Below the pieces are notes generated by a model that was not told the origin of the DNA, did not search any database, and saw only the letters and a program-made list of their open reading frames with translations. DNA of 64,000 nucleotides from assembly GCF_004115265.2 (NCBI RefSeq), contig NC_046305.1, positions 28,150,687 through 28,214,686 of the forward strand, written 5' to 3'. The translations under genes and the position numbers were made by a program. The DNA is from Rhinolophus ferrumequinum (taxonomy: Eukaryota > Chordata > Mammalia > Chiroptera > Rhinolophidae). This document shows, in pieces, positions 22,400 to 39,541 of the stretch (the stretch's first letter is position 1; every line of letters begins with the position of its first letter).

Positions 22400-23398
22400 A
22401 TGAATAACCAAGACAACAAGAGAGCTCAGAAAGAAAGTGAAAAGTCTCCAGAAAATGAACTTAAAGATATGGAAATACGTGACTTAAATGACAGAGAATT
22501 CAAGATTGCAGTTCTGAAAAAACTCAATGAAAGAAAATACAGAAAGGCAGTTTAATGAACTCAGAAACACAGTCAAAGAACAACATGAACATTTTACCAC
22601 AGAGATTGAAAGTTTAAAAAAGAACCAAATAGAATTTCTGGAGATTAAGAACTCAATAGGAGAAATTAAGAATGAAATAACCAGCTTAGGTAGTAGAGTT
22701 GACCAGATGGAGGAAAGAATCAGTGACATCGAAGATAGAAACCTGGAAAAGACATGGATGGAAGAAGAAAGAGACTTGAGACTTAAAAGAAATGAAAGAA
22801 CTTTCTGACTCCATCAGAAAGAGCAATATAAGAATAATGGGCATACCAGAAGGAGAAGAAAGAAAGAAGGGAGAGTGTATTCAAAGAAGAGAGTATATTC
22901 AAACAAATAGTCGATGAGAATTTCCCAAACTTGTGGAAAGAACTGGATCCTCGAACCCAAGAAGCAAATAGAACACCTAATTACCTCAACCCCAACAGGC
23001 CTTCTCCAAGGCACATTGTAATTGAAGCTGTCAAAAATCAACGACAAAGAAAGAATCCTCAAGGCAGCCAGGGAAAAGAAGACTTTCCTTCCTACAAAGG
23101 AAAGCCCATTAAAATATCATCAGATTTTTCAGCAGAAACTCTACAAGCTAGGAGGGAGTGGAACCAAATATTCAAACTATTGAAAGAGAGAAATTATGAG
23201 CCAAGAATAACATACCCAGCAAAGATATCCTTTAAATATGAAGGAGGAATAAAGACCTTTTCAGACATACAGAAGCTGAGGGAATTTTCTAATACACGAC
23301 CTGCACTACAAGAAATACTAATGGAGGCTATTCGACCACCATCAACAGGGACAATTTGTGGAAACCAAAACCTAGAAAGGGGGAGAATAAAGGCCTGA
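22400..23398 (+). pseudogene. L1 ORF1, disabled, right arm
   Basis: ATG at 22400. The initial frame ends at a stop near 22555, the coiled coil continues in another frame (22527-22808), and an RRM part and C-terminal domain (22931-23398) follow in further frames. Motifs are the same as in the left arm, and the 93- and 155-residue segments are identical between arms. Confidence 0.85.
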
Positions 23399-23608
23399 AC
23401 CGGAATATGGGAATGGAGAAAATAGGGATGCTGAAGAAAATGGAATACTCTAAATATCAAACTTCGTTTTACATAAACTTAAGAGTAACCACTCAAAAAA
23501 AAAATCCAGAACTGAAATACATACTGCAATAAAAGAAGAAACAGAGGGAAACATCATAGAATACCACCACACAGAAATAATAGACAACAACAAAAAGGCA
23601 AAGAAACA

Positions 23609-27869
<4,261 letters not shown>

Positions 27870-28232
27870 CAACACGCATGGTGGAGATTACAATGCTAAG
27901 CGAAATAAATCAGACAGAAAAAGCATGGAACCATATGATTTCACTGATATGTGGTATATAAGTCAAAAACAACAAAAGAACAAGACAAGCAAATGAGAAA
28001 CAAAAACTCATAGACACAGACAATAGTTGAGTCGTTATCGGAGGGTAAGGGGGAAGGGGGTGGTAGATGAGGGTAAAGGGGATCAAATATATGGTGATGG
28101 AAGGAGAACTGACTCTGGATGGTGAACACACAATGTGATTTATAGAGGATGTAATACAGAATTGTATACCTGAAATTTATGTGACTTTACTAACATTTGT
28201 CACCTCAATAAACTTTAATTTAAAAAAAAAAA

Positions 28233-30120
28233 CAAGAAAAATTCCCAATAATCAAATAAATAAGAAAAGAATACTATCACTTTACATCTACCAGAGAAGC
28301 AAAATTTAAAACTTAGATAATATCAAGTGCTAATGAGGTGGTAGGAAATAGGGATCTTCATGAGCTGCTGGTTAGAGGGTTAGAGTATAAATTGATGTGT
28401 TTTGTAGGGCAATTTAGAAATTCTTAGTAAAATTGAATATGTATATAGTCTATAATCCAGTTCCATTTTTAGGAATATATTACAAAAATAACCCTAAAAA
28501 TGATACATAAAATGACATATTCAACGATACTCATTGCAGCAAATGACTGGGGAACAATCCTATATGATAAATATATGGTGGAATGAACATATGATATATG
28601 GAGATAAAATTAAGCTAGTTTACTATATATTGTGTTTTAAATTCAATCTCACATATTAAAGCGGAACAGAATCTTAAAACACAATGTTTAGTTAGAAGAA
28701 AAAAGAAAAGAGAAAGGAAAAGAAACAGAATGAGATGTGTATCACAATATTGTCCTGAAATGTAAAACACACAACATAATATAATGTATTGATCATGGAT
28801 ACATACATGTGAAAATAAAGGAATGAAAGGGAGATTTAAAGATGTGCACTAAATAAATGAGTAGAAGACTCTGGGAGGGGTGGCAGAGAAAATTGGGTCA
28901 TGAATGGGAAAAAAAGAAGCAAGAAAAGGGAGGCATGGACCAATTATTTATTGTGCTACAAACTGAGGAATTTAATTGATCATAGCAACTCAGTTCTGTG
29001 AAGAACAAAAACATATTTGTTTTACTTAAATTGTATTTTTTAAGGAATAAGTACTGCATAAAGTGAAAAAAAAAAGAAAAAAGAAAAAAGAAACAATTTT
29101 TTCAATAGGCCAAAGAGATGAATAGGCAATTCACAGAAGAGATACAAACTTCTAATAACCATATAAAATTGTTACCATCAACTTCAAATAATAAGAAAAA
29201 TTTCATTAAAGAAAAATTTGCTATTTCCTTTTGCCCATCAAATTGGACAAAATTTTAAAAAGAATGCTGATATCCATTGGTATAAAGGGTATATAGAAAT
29301 GTGTGGCTAGAAATAGTGTATATTGATAAAGACTTTTTAGACCGCTATTTGGAAGTGTCTATCAAAATTTCAAATGTGCATTCTCTTTAATCCAGCAGTT
29401 CCATTTCTAAGAACCTTCCCTCCGAAAATGTTCACATAAGTGTACAAATATATGCATAGAATTATGTGCACTTCAGTATTGTTAATAACAAAAGAATGGA
29501 ATTAATCTTAATGTGAGTCAGCTGGAGGGTGATTATATAAGTTATAATACTCGTACATATGTCCTATGCAGAAGTTTAAAAAGTGAAGTTAGTCTACATA
29601 CTTGTATACAGATATAAAAAAATGTTTATAATGTATTGTTAATGGAAATTAAGGGGCAGTACATATTAAGGTAAACAAAGTCTAACAGTAAATGTACAAT
29701 ATAATTTTAAATTCACATACCTATATATTTATATATATTTATAACATCTGAAGTTTGCAAGAATACAGACCAAATAGTTAATATGGAATACTTTGGGAAG
29801 GGATGTGTAATTCATACCTACACAGTTGACATGTAGGGGTCATGCATTTACTCTTAACTCTATGTACTTTAGTATTATTTGAATTTGTTACAGTAGACAT
29901 ATATTACTTTGGTAATTTTTAAACTACTTTTTAAAAATGAGTAATACTATAGCTCCCAGTGAACTGAAAAGGTAAGACAGCCTCTGGAGGGAAATAATGT
30001 ATGAGAACCCATCTGAAATGTCAAATGGATTGGAATATATGAAAAAATACATTTTCTCAAGGTGAATGGTAAAAGGTGGATATTGGGATAAATTGACAAA
30101 TTGAAGTGGAAGATAATAAA
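28233..30120 (+). mobile_element. Old L1M-like 3' fragments and AT-rich DNA
   Basis: Two stretches (about 28270-28640 and 29100-29500) read like the ends of old L1 ORF2 plus 3' UTR in plus orientation, with phrases such as TTCCATTTTTAGGAATATAT and CCATTTCTAAGAACCTTCCC. An AAAAAAG-type repeat lies at about 29064-29092. No gene was recognised. Confidence 0.5.
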
Positions 30121-30129
30121 AACAATAAT

Positions 30130-30262
30130 TATCCTCTAATAACTACCATTTACTGAACTTCATTATGCACTAGCATTGGGCTAAGGGCCTTACATATTAC
30201 CTCTGATAAAGAAACAGGTGCTCAGAGACTTTAAGTAACTTATTCTGAATCACACTGAAACC
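30130..30262 (+). mobile_element. MIR SINE remnant
   Basis: Sequence resembles the MIR core: ACTACCATTTACTGAACTTC, TTATGCACTAGCATTGGGCT, CTTACATATTACCTC and a final GTAACTTATTCTGAATCACAC. Diverged. Confidence 0.55.
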
Positions 30263-31330
30263 CATTGATAATATCAGTACAATTCAATGTGAGATGAACA
30301 ATCATAGAGATATGCACAGAAAGCTAAGGGAGCCAGGAGGAGCCAAGCTTGGGGCTATAGGAAGGCACACCAAATCGGGATGTGTTCTAGAGGAGAGGAC
30401 ATATGCGTTGTCTAGAAGGACGAGTAAGATTTACCTACGTGAAGTAGGAGGAGGATTCCTATGAGCACAGGCACAGAAGTAGGGGACAATAGGGAATGTG
30501 CCAGAGCGTCGAATTCCATAGAATGCTATGGAATCCATCCATAGAGCACAATGTGATGAAGGATAGAAGATGGGGCTGCACAGACTGGCAGGAGCTGCAC
30601 CATAAAGGAACTTTTATGCCATGTTGAAAAAATTTAGATTTTATTGTAGAAATAATAGAGAGTTTCAGTACAGAACTGTCCTGATTAGATTTGCATTTTG
30701 GGTGGCTCACTCTGACAGCAGTCTGGAGGGTGGATGTAAGGGGAGTTAGCCAAAAGGCAGGGAGACCAACTCTGCAACTGCAATAAGGCCAGTGAAGGAA
30801 AGCAGGGGTATTATGGTGGAGATATAGAAACAGTTCCAAGTCACGTTTAGAAAGCAAAATTGATAGATATTGATGATGGATTGAGGTGGGAGTAGAGAGA
30901 ATGAAAAGTGTGATAGACAGGGGAATTGAATGCTGACAGTGCCGTGTATTATTTGAGGAATACCAAGGGAAAAGTAGGGGAGGAGGGAATGAGAGGGCCA
31001 GTTTGGGATATGAGGAAATTCCTGAGAGACATACTAGTAAAGAGGTCCAACTCTTCAGCTACAAACCCGGAAAGCCAACTTCCTTCTGGACAGCTCCATG
31101 GGAAGGAACAACAGCTCTCATTCAACTTGTCTTTATTATGTCATCAATACTGCCACCATCCCCACCACAATTCTCAGCAAAGTTTCTCCTCCTATATGGT
31201 CTGTTTTGGAATGTGACCCCACTGTTCCTTCAGGCTCTCAAGTCAGAAACCTGGGAGCTCTCTTCTAGCCTACCACATTTAATATCAATCACCAAACCCT
31301 GTTGAATCAACCATTTTAACAGCTTTCTGA
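30263..31330. other. Intergenic DNA with an unidentified ancient repeat
   Basis: The block at about 30600-30850 (TTTTATTGTAGAAATAATAG, GATTAGATTTGCATTTTGGG, TCACTCTGACAGCAGTCTGG, AGGCAGGGAGACCA) has the feel of a widespread old mammalian interspersed repeat, which I cannot name with confidence. No gene was recognised. Confidence 0.35.
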
Positions 31331-31331
31331 A

Positions 31332-34310
31332 GAGTTCCAGTCAAGATGGTGGAGTAGGTAAATGCTGTGCTCACCTCCTCTACTGACCACATCAAAATTA
31401 CAACTGCAGAATAACCATCATTGAGAACTGCCTGAAGTCTAGCTGAACAGAAGCCCTATAACTAAGGATATAGAGACGAAGCCACATCAAGAATGGTAGG
31501 AGGGACAGAGATGCAAAAAAGGCTGGTCCCACACCCCACAGGCGACAGTCAAAAATCAGGGGAACTATCTCAGCTGCAGAGGTCCCACCAGAGGATCGAG
31601 TGGTCCCAGCCCCTCACAAGGCTTCCCAGCACAAGGTTCCAGTGCCAGGAAGAGAAGTCCCCATAACTTCTGGCTGTGAAAACCAGTGGAGATTGTGGCT
31701 GGGTGAGAAGGAGGGCTGCTGGAGTCCCAGACGTTCCTTTTCAAAGGCCCACATATGGACTTACTTGCTGACAGACTCACTCACTCAGAGCTCCAGTGCT
31801 GGGGCAGCAGCTTGAAAGAAGCCAGAGATATATGGGGAAAAACTGAATATCTGGCTTCAAGGTGAGGGCTGGAGGAGCAGATTTCTTCTAGACAAAAGTG
31901 CTGGCAGAAGCTATTGTTCCTTTCTTGAGGCCTCCCCCATCCCGGCGTGCAGACTCAGGTGGCTGCCATATCTCAGTCTCCATCAGCCTGGCTAACACGG
32001 TTTGTTTGCCCTGTCCTGGTGATTCTGAGACCCCACCCCTCCCAACTTGCCAGCCCACCCAACTGCTTCTAGTGGCTTTTGCATACAAATGACCTGTCTA
32101 GGCTTATGCTATAGACTTTCCTAAAATCTCTCAAAGTTTCACAAACGCCAAACAAGTAGCATCTGGCCTCCATGTGCCCTGTACCTCTTGCTAAGCAGCT
32201 GTAAATCTGGCACTAGCAACAGCCAGCCTCGGTTCCCAGCATAGCCTTTCCCAGGCACTTCCAAGGCCAGAACAAATGGCAACCATCTGCAGATCACGTT
32301 ATAGCTCACATCAAGTGGACCCAGGTAGGGAGGGCACAAGCAGCATCTAACCTTGACCTAATCCAGAGCGCCTCCCAAAAGATCGCAGAACTAACACACC
32401 TGGTGGTTAGCTTCAGACCACACTAGGGCACCACCCAACCAGCTCCACAAAAGATTCACCCAAAGGGCAGACTGGGCAGGCCCCAGAATCCCACTAAAGT
32501 GAATCCTGCTCTGCAGGGTCAGCCCCTGCACAACAGCTCCTCCATTGTAATCACAGCAAGTCATCACAACCAATCAGCCTCAGGGTCAATCCCTGCCATT
32601 GATGTGCAAACAGCAACCAAGGATTAAGGTAGCAGAAAATACCCAATCAGAACAGCAAAAAGAAAAAAGAATACAAAAATAAATGAAGATAGTTTAAAGG
32701 GCCTCTGGGACAATATCAAACATACCAACATTCGCATCAGAGGGGTACCAGAAGGAAAAGAGATAGAGCAAGGAATTGAAAACCTATTTGAAGAAATAAT
32801 AACAAAAAACTTCCTTAACTTGGCAAAAGAGACATACAAGCCCAGGAAGCACAGAGAGTCCCAAACAAGATGAACCAAAGAGGTCCACACCAAGACACAT
32901 CATAATTAAAATAGCAAAGGTTAAAGACAAAGAGAGGATCTAAAAAGCAGCAAGAGAAAAGCAGTTAGTTACCTACAAGGGAGCGCCTATAAGTCTGTCA
33001 GCTGATTTCTCAACAGAAAGTTTGCAGGCCAGAAGGGATTGGCATGAAATACGCAAAATGATGAAAAGCAAGGACTAACAATCAATTTTACTTTATTCAG
33101 CAAAGCTATCATTTAGAATCAGAGGACAGATAAAGAGCCTCCCAGACAAGTAAAAGCTAGAGTTCATCACCACCAAACCAGTATTACAAAGAATGTTAAA
33201 GGGACTTCTTTAAGAAAAAGAAGAAGAAAAAGATAAAAAATATGAATACAAAATGGCAATAAGTGCATATCTATCATCAATTACTTTCAATGTAAATAGA
33301 TTAAATACTCCAATCAAAAGATGTAGGGTAGCTGAATGGATAAGAAAACAAAACCCTTACATATTCTGCCTACAAGGGACTCACTTCAGTTTGAAAGACA
33401 CACACAGACTCAAAGTAAAGGGATGGAAAAAGATATTTCATGAAAATGGAAACAACAGCAACGACAAAAAATCTGGGGTACTAATACTTATACCAGACAA
33501 AATGGACTTTAAAACAAAGACTATAATGAGACAAAGAAGGATGCAGTAATCCTATTTCTGGGTATTTATCTGAAGAAACCCAAAACACAACTTTGAAGTG
33601 ACGTGTGCTTCTATATGTTCACTGCAGCATTATTTACAATAGCCAAGATGAAAAGCTAGAGTTCATCACCACCAAACCAGTATTACAAGGAATGTTAAAG
33701 GGACTTCTTTAAGAAAAAGAAGAAGAAAAAGATAAAAAATATGAATACAAAATGAAGGCAACCTGGGTGTTCATCAATGGATGAGTGGATAAACAACAAG
33801 TAGTACATATTTACAATGGAATATTACTCAGCCATAAAAAAGAATGAAATCTTGCATCTGCAACAGCACAGATGGACTTAGAGGGTATTATGCTGAGTGG
33901 AGCAAATCAGACAGAGAAAGATAAATGCCATATGATTTCATTTATATGTGGAATCTAGAGAACAGGATAAACAAACAAACAAACAAACAAACCAGAAACA
34001 AGCTCATAGATACAAAGAACATTTTGGTAGTTGCTGGATGGGGGTTGGGGGGTGGAATTTGAGGGGATGGATAAGGAGGGAGGAGATTAAGAAGTACAAA
34101 TTAGTAGTTACAAAATAGCCATGGGGATATAGAGTATAGCATGGAGAATATAGTCAATAGTATTGTAATGTATGGTGTCAAATGAGTACTGGATTTATTG
34201 GGGTAATCACTTTGTAAGTTACATAAATGTCTAACGACTGTGTTGTACACCTGAAACTAATATTACAGTATGTTAAATTGAAAAAAATTCTTGAAAAAAA
34301 TTATTAAATA
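31332..34310 (+). mobile_element. Older, internally deleted L1 with 5' UTR
   Basis: Begins near AGTCAAGATGGTGGAGTAGG, a classical L1 5' end with a YY1-type site. It runs through a 5' UTR (to about 32650), ORF1 RRM and C-terminal remnants (32660-33210) and the start of ORF2 endonuclease (33253-33545, ITFNVNRLNT and FCLQGTHFS). It then jumps to ORF2 C-terminal and 3' UTR sequence (33545-34300) with an (AAAC)n tract at about 33967-33992. Most of ORF2 is deleted. A ~97-bp piece is duplicated internally (33158-33254 and 33654-33752). Confidence 0.8.
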
Positions 34311-34329
34311 AATGGCTTTCCTATATCTG

Positions 34330-34790
34330 TCCTCTCTTCTCCATTCCCACTACCACTGCCTAAATACAGACTCTTCTCTCCAGTGACTTTACAATGGCTT
34401 CCGAAAACTGTTCCCTGCACAGATCTTACCTCTACATGTCTATCTTCAGAACTGCCCTTAAAGTGATATTTCTCAAATGTAAATCTGAAGGTGTTTATCT
34501 AATCCTAATGTCCACTGGTTTCCCATTACTATATGGCAAAGTACAAGCTCCCTAACACAGAATATGCAGCCTCTCCTGATTTGACCCCTGCTTAACCTCT
34601 CCAGGCCATTCTCTATCACTTTCCTGTCTCACCAGCCCCTTGCATTTTATGTATCACTTTCCTGTCTCACCAGCCCCTTGCATTTTAAGTACCAAACTGC
34701 TTGTAGTGTGCTCTTGCTCACCAAGTCTCCTCAGGCCTCCATGCATGCATCCCTACAGTGCCTCTACCTGGAATATCACTATGTTAAGTA
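34330..34790 (-). mobile_element. L2 LINE remnant
   Basis: Typical diverged L2 3' region, with CTTGCATTTT, CCATTACTATATGGCAAAGT and CTCTCCAGGCCATTCTC blocks. It contains a 38-bp tandem duplication at 34614-34689. Strand assigned from family order with low certainty. Confidence 0.5.
34614..34689 (+). repeat. 38-bp tandem duplication (two units)
   Basis: The unit starting TATCACTTTCCTGTCTCACC occurs at 34614-34651 and 34652-34689 with one mismatch at the end (TTATG versus TTAAG). It is a local duplication within L2-derived DNA. Confidence 0.85.
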
Positions 34791-35099
34791 GGGTTCCCTG
34801 GGAAACAGATTCTTGCACTCTAGAGTGTGTGTAGGAGAATGCTTGCAGAAGAGCCCCTGGGAACACCTGTTAGGTGTTGGAAAGCTGAAGTAAGCACAGA
34901 GAGAAGCTGATTGCAGAGGAGAGGCCTCTGGCAATCCCATGGGAGATCTCAAGCTGAGATAGTCCCACTGTGAGTCAGTACTCCTGCAGCTGGGGAAGTG
35001 AGTGTTCCTGTCCAGTGAAGGAGGAAATATGTGAAGGGGGTACTTGACAGCACACGGCATAATTCTTTGCAAGCACCTTTGCAGACCTGGCAAATCCCC

Positions 35100-35345
35100 A
35101 TCTGTCTTCAAAGTCCAACTCAGGTTTTACCTGTTCCGTCCCTCTGAGTTAATCCTTCCTTCTTTGCACAACTTCTATTCCTTGTGTGTGCTGTTCACTG
35201 TCAAAAAAAATTGATGTGTTTACATGTCTGTGTCCCCACACCCCTCCCCTGTAGATGTGGGAGAGTGTGGGTCTATATTTCAGAACCTAGAACAGTGCCT
35301 GGCACACACACTTGCTATTCAATGAATGTATACTGTTTTGAATAA
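35100..35345 (-). mobile_element. L2 LINE 3' end remnant
   Basis: The GTCCAACTCAGGTTTTACCT block is followed by CAGAACCTAGAACAGTGCCT, GGCACACA and TCAATGAATG, the conserved order at the 3' end of L2. Confidence 0.55.
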
Positions 35346-35806
35346 AATGAGGTTGACTAATGAAGGAGACAACTACAAGGCTATAAAAGGAGAAGGCTGG
35401 TGTTTAAGTGCCACAGTAAGGATAAAAAGGAGGTCGGAAGCAGCCAGGCTCTGATCTCAGGGCCCTCTCTCTCCTCTCACTTCACTTGGGAACCAAGCTG
35501 GTGGCCCTGCTAGGGAGGTCCAAGAGTCCCAGGTTAAAGCAGAGCAAGGCTCTGAGCTGGGAATGTCCAAAGTGGGGCAGGAGCCAACAAAAGACTGTCA
35601 CCTGTAGATAGTCATGTGGCGGATGGAACCAGAAGGTAGAAGTAAAACCTAGAGGAAAGGAAAGGGCTTCTAGGGGAGAGGAAGTGACATAGCTTCAGAC
35701 CGGACAGCTGTTACTCAGATTCCTACATAAAAAAAGGACACAAACACAACACATTGATGTACACACACAGCAAGCACAGAAGCAGGCAAGAATCCCCAGA
35801 GACAGA

Positions 35807-35855
35807 ACACATGCATACACGCATGCACGCACGCATGCACGCACGCATGCATACA
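35807..35855. repeat. Alternating purine-pyrimidine microsatellite (ACGCATGC-type)
   Basis: 49 consecutive bases alternate purine and pyrimidine without a break, built from ACGC and ATGC units. Such tracts can adopt Z-DNA and are prone to length change. Confidence 0.85.
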
Positions 35856-36118
35856 ACAAATGAAACTGACAAAGACAGGAAAAAAAGCGATTTGAAAATT
35901 ACAGATCATTAACATATGTAAATAAAACAATTATGAATTCTGGTCTCTATCCGTAGTCAGCAATAAACCCTCATTCACCTCCTAGAAATCTCTGACAAGA
36001 ACAGTATTCTGGATGGCAGGTCCTTCACCCTCTGTTCCTTGTCTGGTTTTGTCTTCTCCCAGTTTCTTACCAGCTCCTAGCCAGAGAAGGGGGAAAATGA
36101 GAATGTTTCTGCATGTGT

Positions 36119-36134
36119 CCAGCAGGGGGCAGTG
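36119..36134 (+). promoter_or_regulatory. CTCF-like binding motif
   Basis: CCAGCAGGGGGCAGTG matches the known CTCF core (CCASYAGRKGGCRS) at nearly every position. It lies in unique DNA between the L1-rich block and NHLH1 and could mark a boundary between the VANGL2 and NHLH1 regulatory territories. Binding is inference. Confidence 0.5.
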
Positions 36135-36684
36135 TTCAACCAGCAATAATCAGACCCGGCTCACAGAAACGGACTTACCGGAGGTAACAGAGGAGGAAGA
36201 GCAAGTGCCAGAGGTCCTTAGACCAACACAGCATTGGGATCACATCACTAACCTAGGTCTCCCTTCCTTTCCTCTTCAGCTTTTCCCCTCTTCTCCTCAG
36301 CTGCAGTGTCTCCATCCTCGGTTTAACACGTTTCATAGTTTGGCTCCTCCCAATTTTCTAGAGAACACTGAGCTAAGAGATCCCCCTCTCTGGTGTCCCC
36401 ATAGTTTCTTGTGCCCTCCCACACTATCTTGGTTTCCAAGGTGGTCAGGACTCTTGAGTTTTCCTTTGGACTCTTGACTGGTGCTCAGGACCCCACATGA
36501 AGGGCTTGATTCCCAGGCCACCTCTGGAGTGGGGAAAAGGGTGCATGTATCCTCACTGGTACATGCCTGCTCTGGTGGGGGCCCCTTCACTGCCCTGGCC
36601 TGGCACCTTGTGCTGTGCACAAGCTGTACAACAGTACAGGTTGGCCCTGCTATTTACTGCCCCTGAAGTACCATTTGGTGAGCA

Positions 36685-36860
36685 GCACCACGATGATCTC
36701 ACTTAATCCTCATAACACTCTTGTGAGGCAAGGCTTATTATCTTCCCCAGTTTACAGATGAGGAAGTTGAGATCCAGGGAGGCATGTGGTTTGCTCACTG
36801 TGGCACAAAGAGGAAAGATTAGTGTGGAGCTGGGACACAGGTGCTCTGGTTGCCAGGTGT
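36685..36860 (+). mobile_element. MIR SINE remnant
   Basis: The MIR order is clear: CTCACTTAATCCTCATAACA, TTTACAGATGAGGAAGTTGA and GGTTTGCTCACTGTGGCACA, followed by GGAGCTGGGA. Confidence 0.7.
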
Positions 36861-38845
36861 GTACTTTCTCACTAGCACTGTTGCTCACTCTCTCTGCTGC
36901 TGCTGCAGCTGCTGCCACACTGCCTCCCTTCTCCCCACTCCCTCTCTGCTTGTATACTTCTTCTCTCCCCAAACTAGCATTGGAGAACTGTGATCCTATT
37001 GTTAGCTTCTTTCTTCTCACAATCTTCACACAGTCAGATTTCAAGAGCTCAGGAAAGGACATAAGAAAGAGGCAGAAAAATGAAGGAAGGGGGCAATAAA
37101 AAGGACCTTCCACATAGAGGAAAAGAAGGCAAAAAAGGTGGGCACGGGACTGGAGATCTCCTGAGAAGGAAGAAAGCTGGGTGAACCGAGGAAGAGGGCA
37201 CAGACGGGGCCTCCATTGTGTGGCCATAAAGGGGCCATATGCCTGGCAGCCTACACTCTGTGTGTGTGTTGGGGGGGGCGTGGGGGAGGATTGGCTAAGA
37301 GTCCCCACCACCACTACCATTACCACTTTCAAATCCCTGGGGTCTTGCTGTCACTGGGAGTGGGATTTGCTGAGAAAGAGGGCAGAGGGGAGCAATTTTG
37401 GCAGACAGCATTTGGAAGGTCAGGATCTGTCGTAACTAGGGATGGAAGGAACCATAGACAGCTATGGCCTGATGGGAGGGGGTTGGAGGAGGAAGGGAGA
37501 GGTGAGGTGCCAGAGCCGCCCTCACCTGGTGCCCCCAAACTTCCCCTCCCCTATCCCACTGGCCCATTTGCTGGGATTTGGAGGATAATAAAATGAGGGC
37601 CCCAAGCTGGGAGCTCTTCTAGCCTTCCCTTCCTCCCCCCTCCATGTTTGTTTGCCCTGGAGCTATCACTTACCCCTCAGCCCTCAGTCTGGGGACTCCT
37701 TGTCTCTGACAGTCTCTTCTCCCAGCTCCTGATCCTCTTTCCCTTCCCCCTCACACTCCCTACCCCCTTCCTTTCCTGTCCTGCTGGAGCCCAGCAACAG
37801 CGAGGCCAATTGATTAACTGAAGAAATTCAGAGCTAGCAATAGAACAGCTGCAGCTGCCTCCTCTCACCACCCCAGCCCCTGAGGGATCCCTGAGGGGAG
37901 GGGCCCAGTAACCCCTTCTGCTTTCCCTCTGGGCAAAGTGAAGAGAGAGGGAGGCAGGGAGTTCAGAAGACTGTGACTGTTGCACAAAGCACTTGGGGCC
38001 AGGAATGGAAGACACAGGTTCTAGTCCCAGTCCACCATCATGTGTGAGTCCCATCACCCTTGTGGACAACCTTCAAAACAAAAGTGTTAGATTCAATACT
38101 TTCTGTATTCCCTTCCAAACCTTGACACTTGTAGTCCCCAGATTCTCCCTAGCCTCAGTTCAGCCCTCCCTCTTGCCAAGCTCTGAGCAGAGCACATTTC
38201 AATCTAATTCAAATGGGGAAGGAAAGATATCAACTCTCCTCCCTAAGTCTAATGCAAACCTCTCTTGCTGCTGATGGCATTCTGTGCTTATCACAGATGA
38301 AAATGGTACTGTTCAGAGACTGAAGGACATCTCAGAATTTTCTTCTCACTCTCTGCATTCAGCCTTCTCAGATGTCCTTAAGTTTGGAAAGGATCTTGGA
38401 AACCACCTAGGTAGGAATGCGCTCCCTGGTATCACTGCATGTGGTTGGGTCTCAGGCCTGTCCTCCTCCTTAAGGCTGGCCCTTCCATTGCGGGACAGTT
38501 CTAGATGTTGCAAAGTTTTTCTTGGAGTTAAAATCTGCTTTCCTATAACTTCCACTTATTGGTCCTGGTTCTGACTCCTGGGGCCACACAGAATGTCTGT
38601 TTTGTTTATTCTTTCAACATTTGAAGATGGGTATCCCAGTGCCCCTAAATCTACTCTTGTAAAGATACATATGCTCAGTTTTTCACTTATTCCTTCTGTA
38701 AAGTAGTCCCTAGGCTTTTAGTCTTCTTGGCCACACAACTCTAACTGCTCTCTAGTTTATAAATGTTCCATTAAAATGTGGGGTCCATAGAAAGTCACTT
38801 GTCAGGCCAGGTCATTTCAGGGAGGCAGAGGGGCCTTGGCAGTAT
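36861..38845. other. Unique intergenic DNA downstream of NHLH1
   Basis: No repeat dominates and no coding exon was recognised. Two overlapping CAGCTG E-boxes lie at about 37847-37858 beside an AT-containing block (GCCAATTGATTAACTG), which could be a conserved regulatory element. A TG-repeat plus G-run sits at 37259-37278. Confidence 0.4.
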
Positions 38846-38849
38846 AGTA

Positions 38850-38990
38850 CATGAAGAACCTGGGTTTGAACTTTATGCCCACAACTAGCTGTGTGACCTT
38901 GGGCAAAACCCTTCCCCTCTCTGGGCTTTAGTTTCTTCATCTATAAATTGATTTTAGGTCCTTTCCAGGATTCCTTTGATACTCCTTCAG
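38850..38990 (-). mobile_element. MIR SINE remnant
   Basis: CTAGCTGTGTGACCTTGGGC followed by CCTCTCTGGGCTTTAGTTTC and TCATCTATAAATTG is the diagnostic MIR core, here diverged. Confidence 0.7.
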
Positions 38991-39541
38991 CACTCCTTTT
39001 TATCCCTTTCCTTATTCCTCTCTCAGTCTTAGTCGTGCTCTCCCCAGTATCTTAAGGTTGGGGAACACAAAATAGGCCAAGAACTGAAATTGCAAGGAAT
39101 TTTGACCCAGCTTAGAGACAACAGTGGGAAAGGCAATGTTTCATTCCATGGCTTTCCCCAGGAGTGTTGGACCCACAGACATTTGTTTAACTTGGGTTCC
39201 ACTAGGACATTCAGCTCCTTGTCAGGCCCATAGAGAGCTGGAACAGAAGCACATCAGAGAGGTCAGAAAGTGTCTGTCACTCATTGAGTGCCAAGATAGG
39301 GGTACATGGGACTTTAGGTGGGGAGGTCTGAGACCTGTGTGTTACACCTCCCCTTGCACCTCTTTACTCGGTGGCCCTTTCTTCCCTCTGTCTTCATTTA
39401 CTCACCAGACTGAACTCTCATGATCCCATCAGAAGAGCCATCAAAGCCTAGACCCCTCAGTGCCACCCTACCATAACTGCAGGCCACCTTCCCAACCCAA
39501 TCAAATGATCCAAGCCATACCTGGTGCTAGAACGAGGTCAC

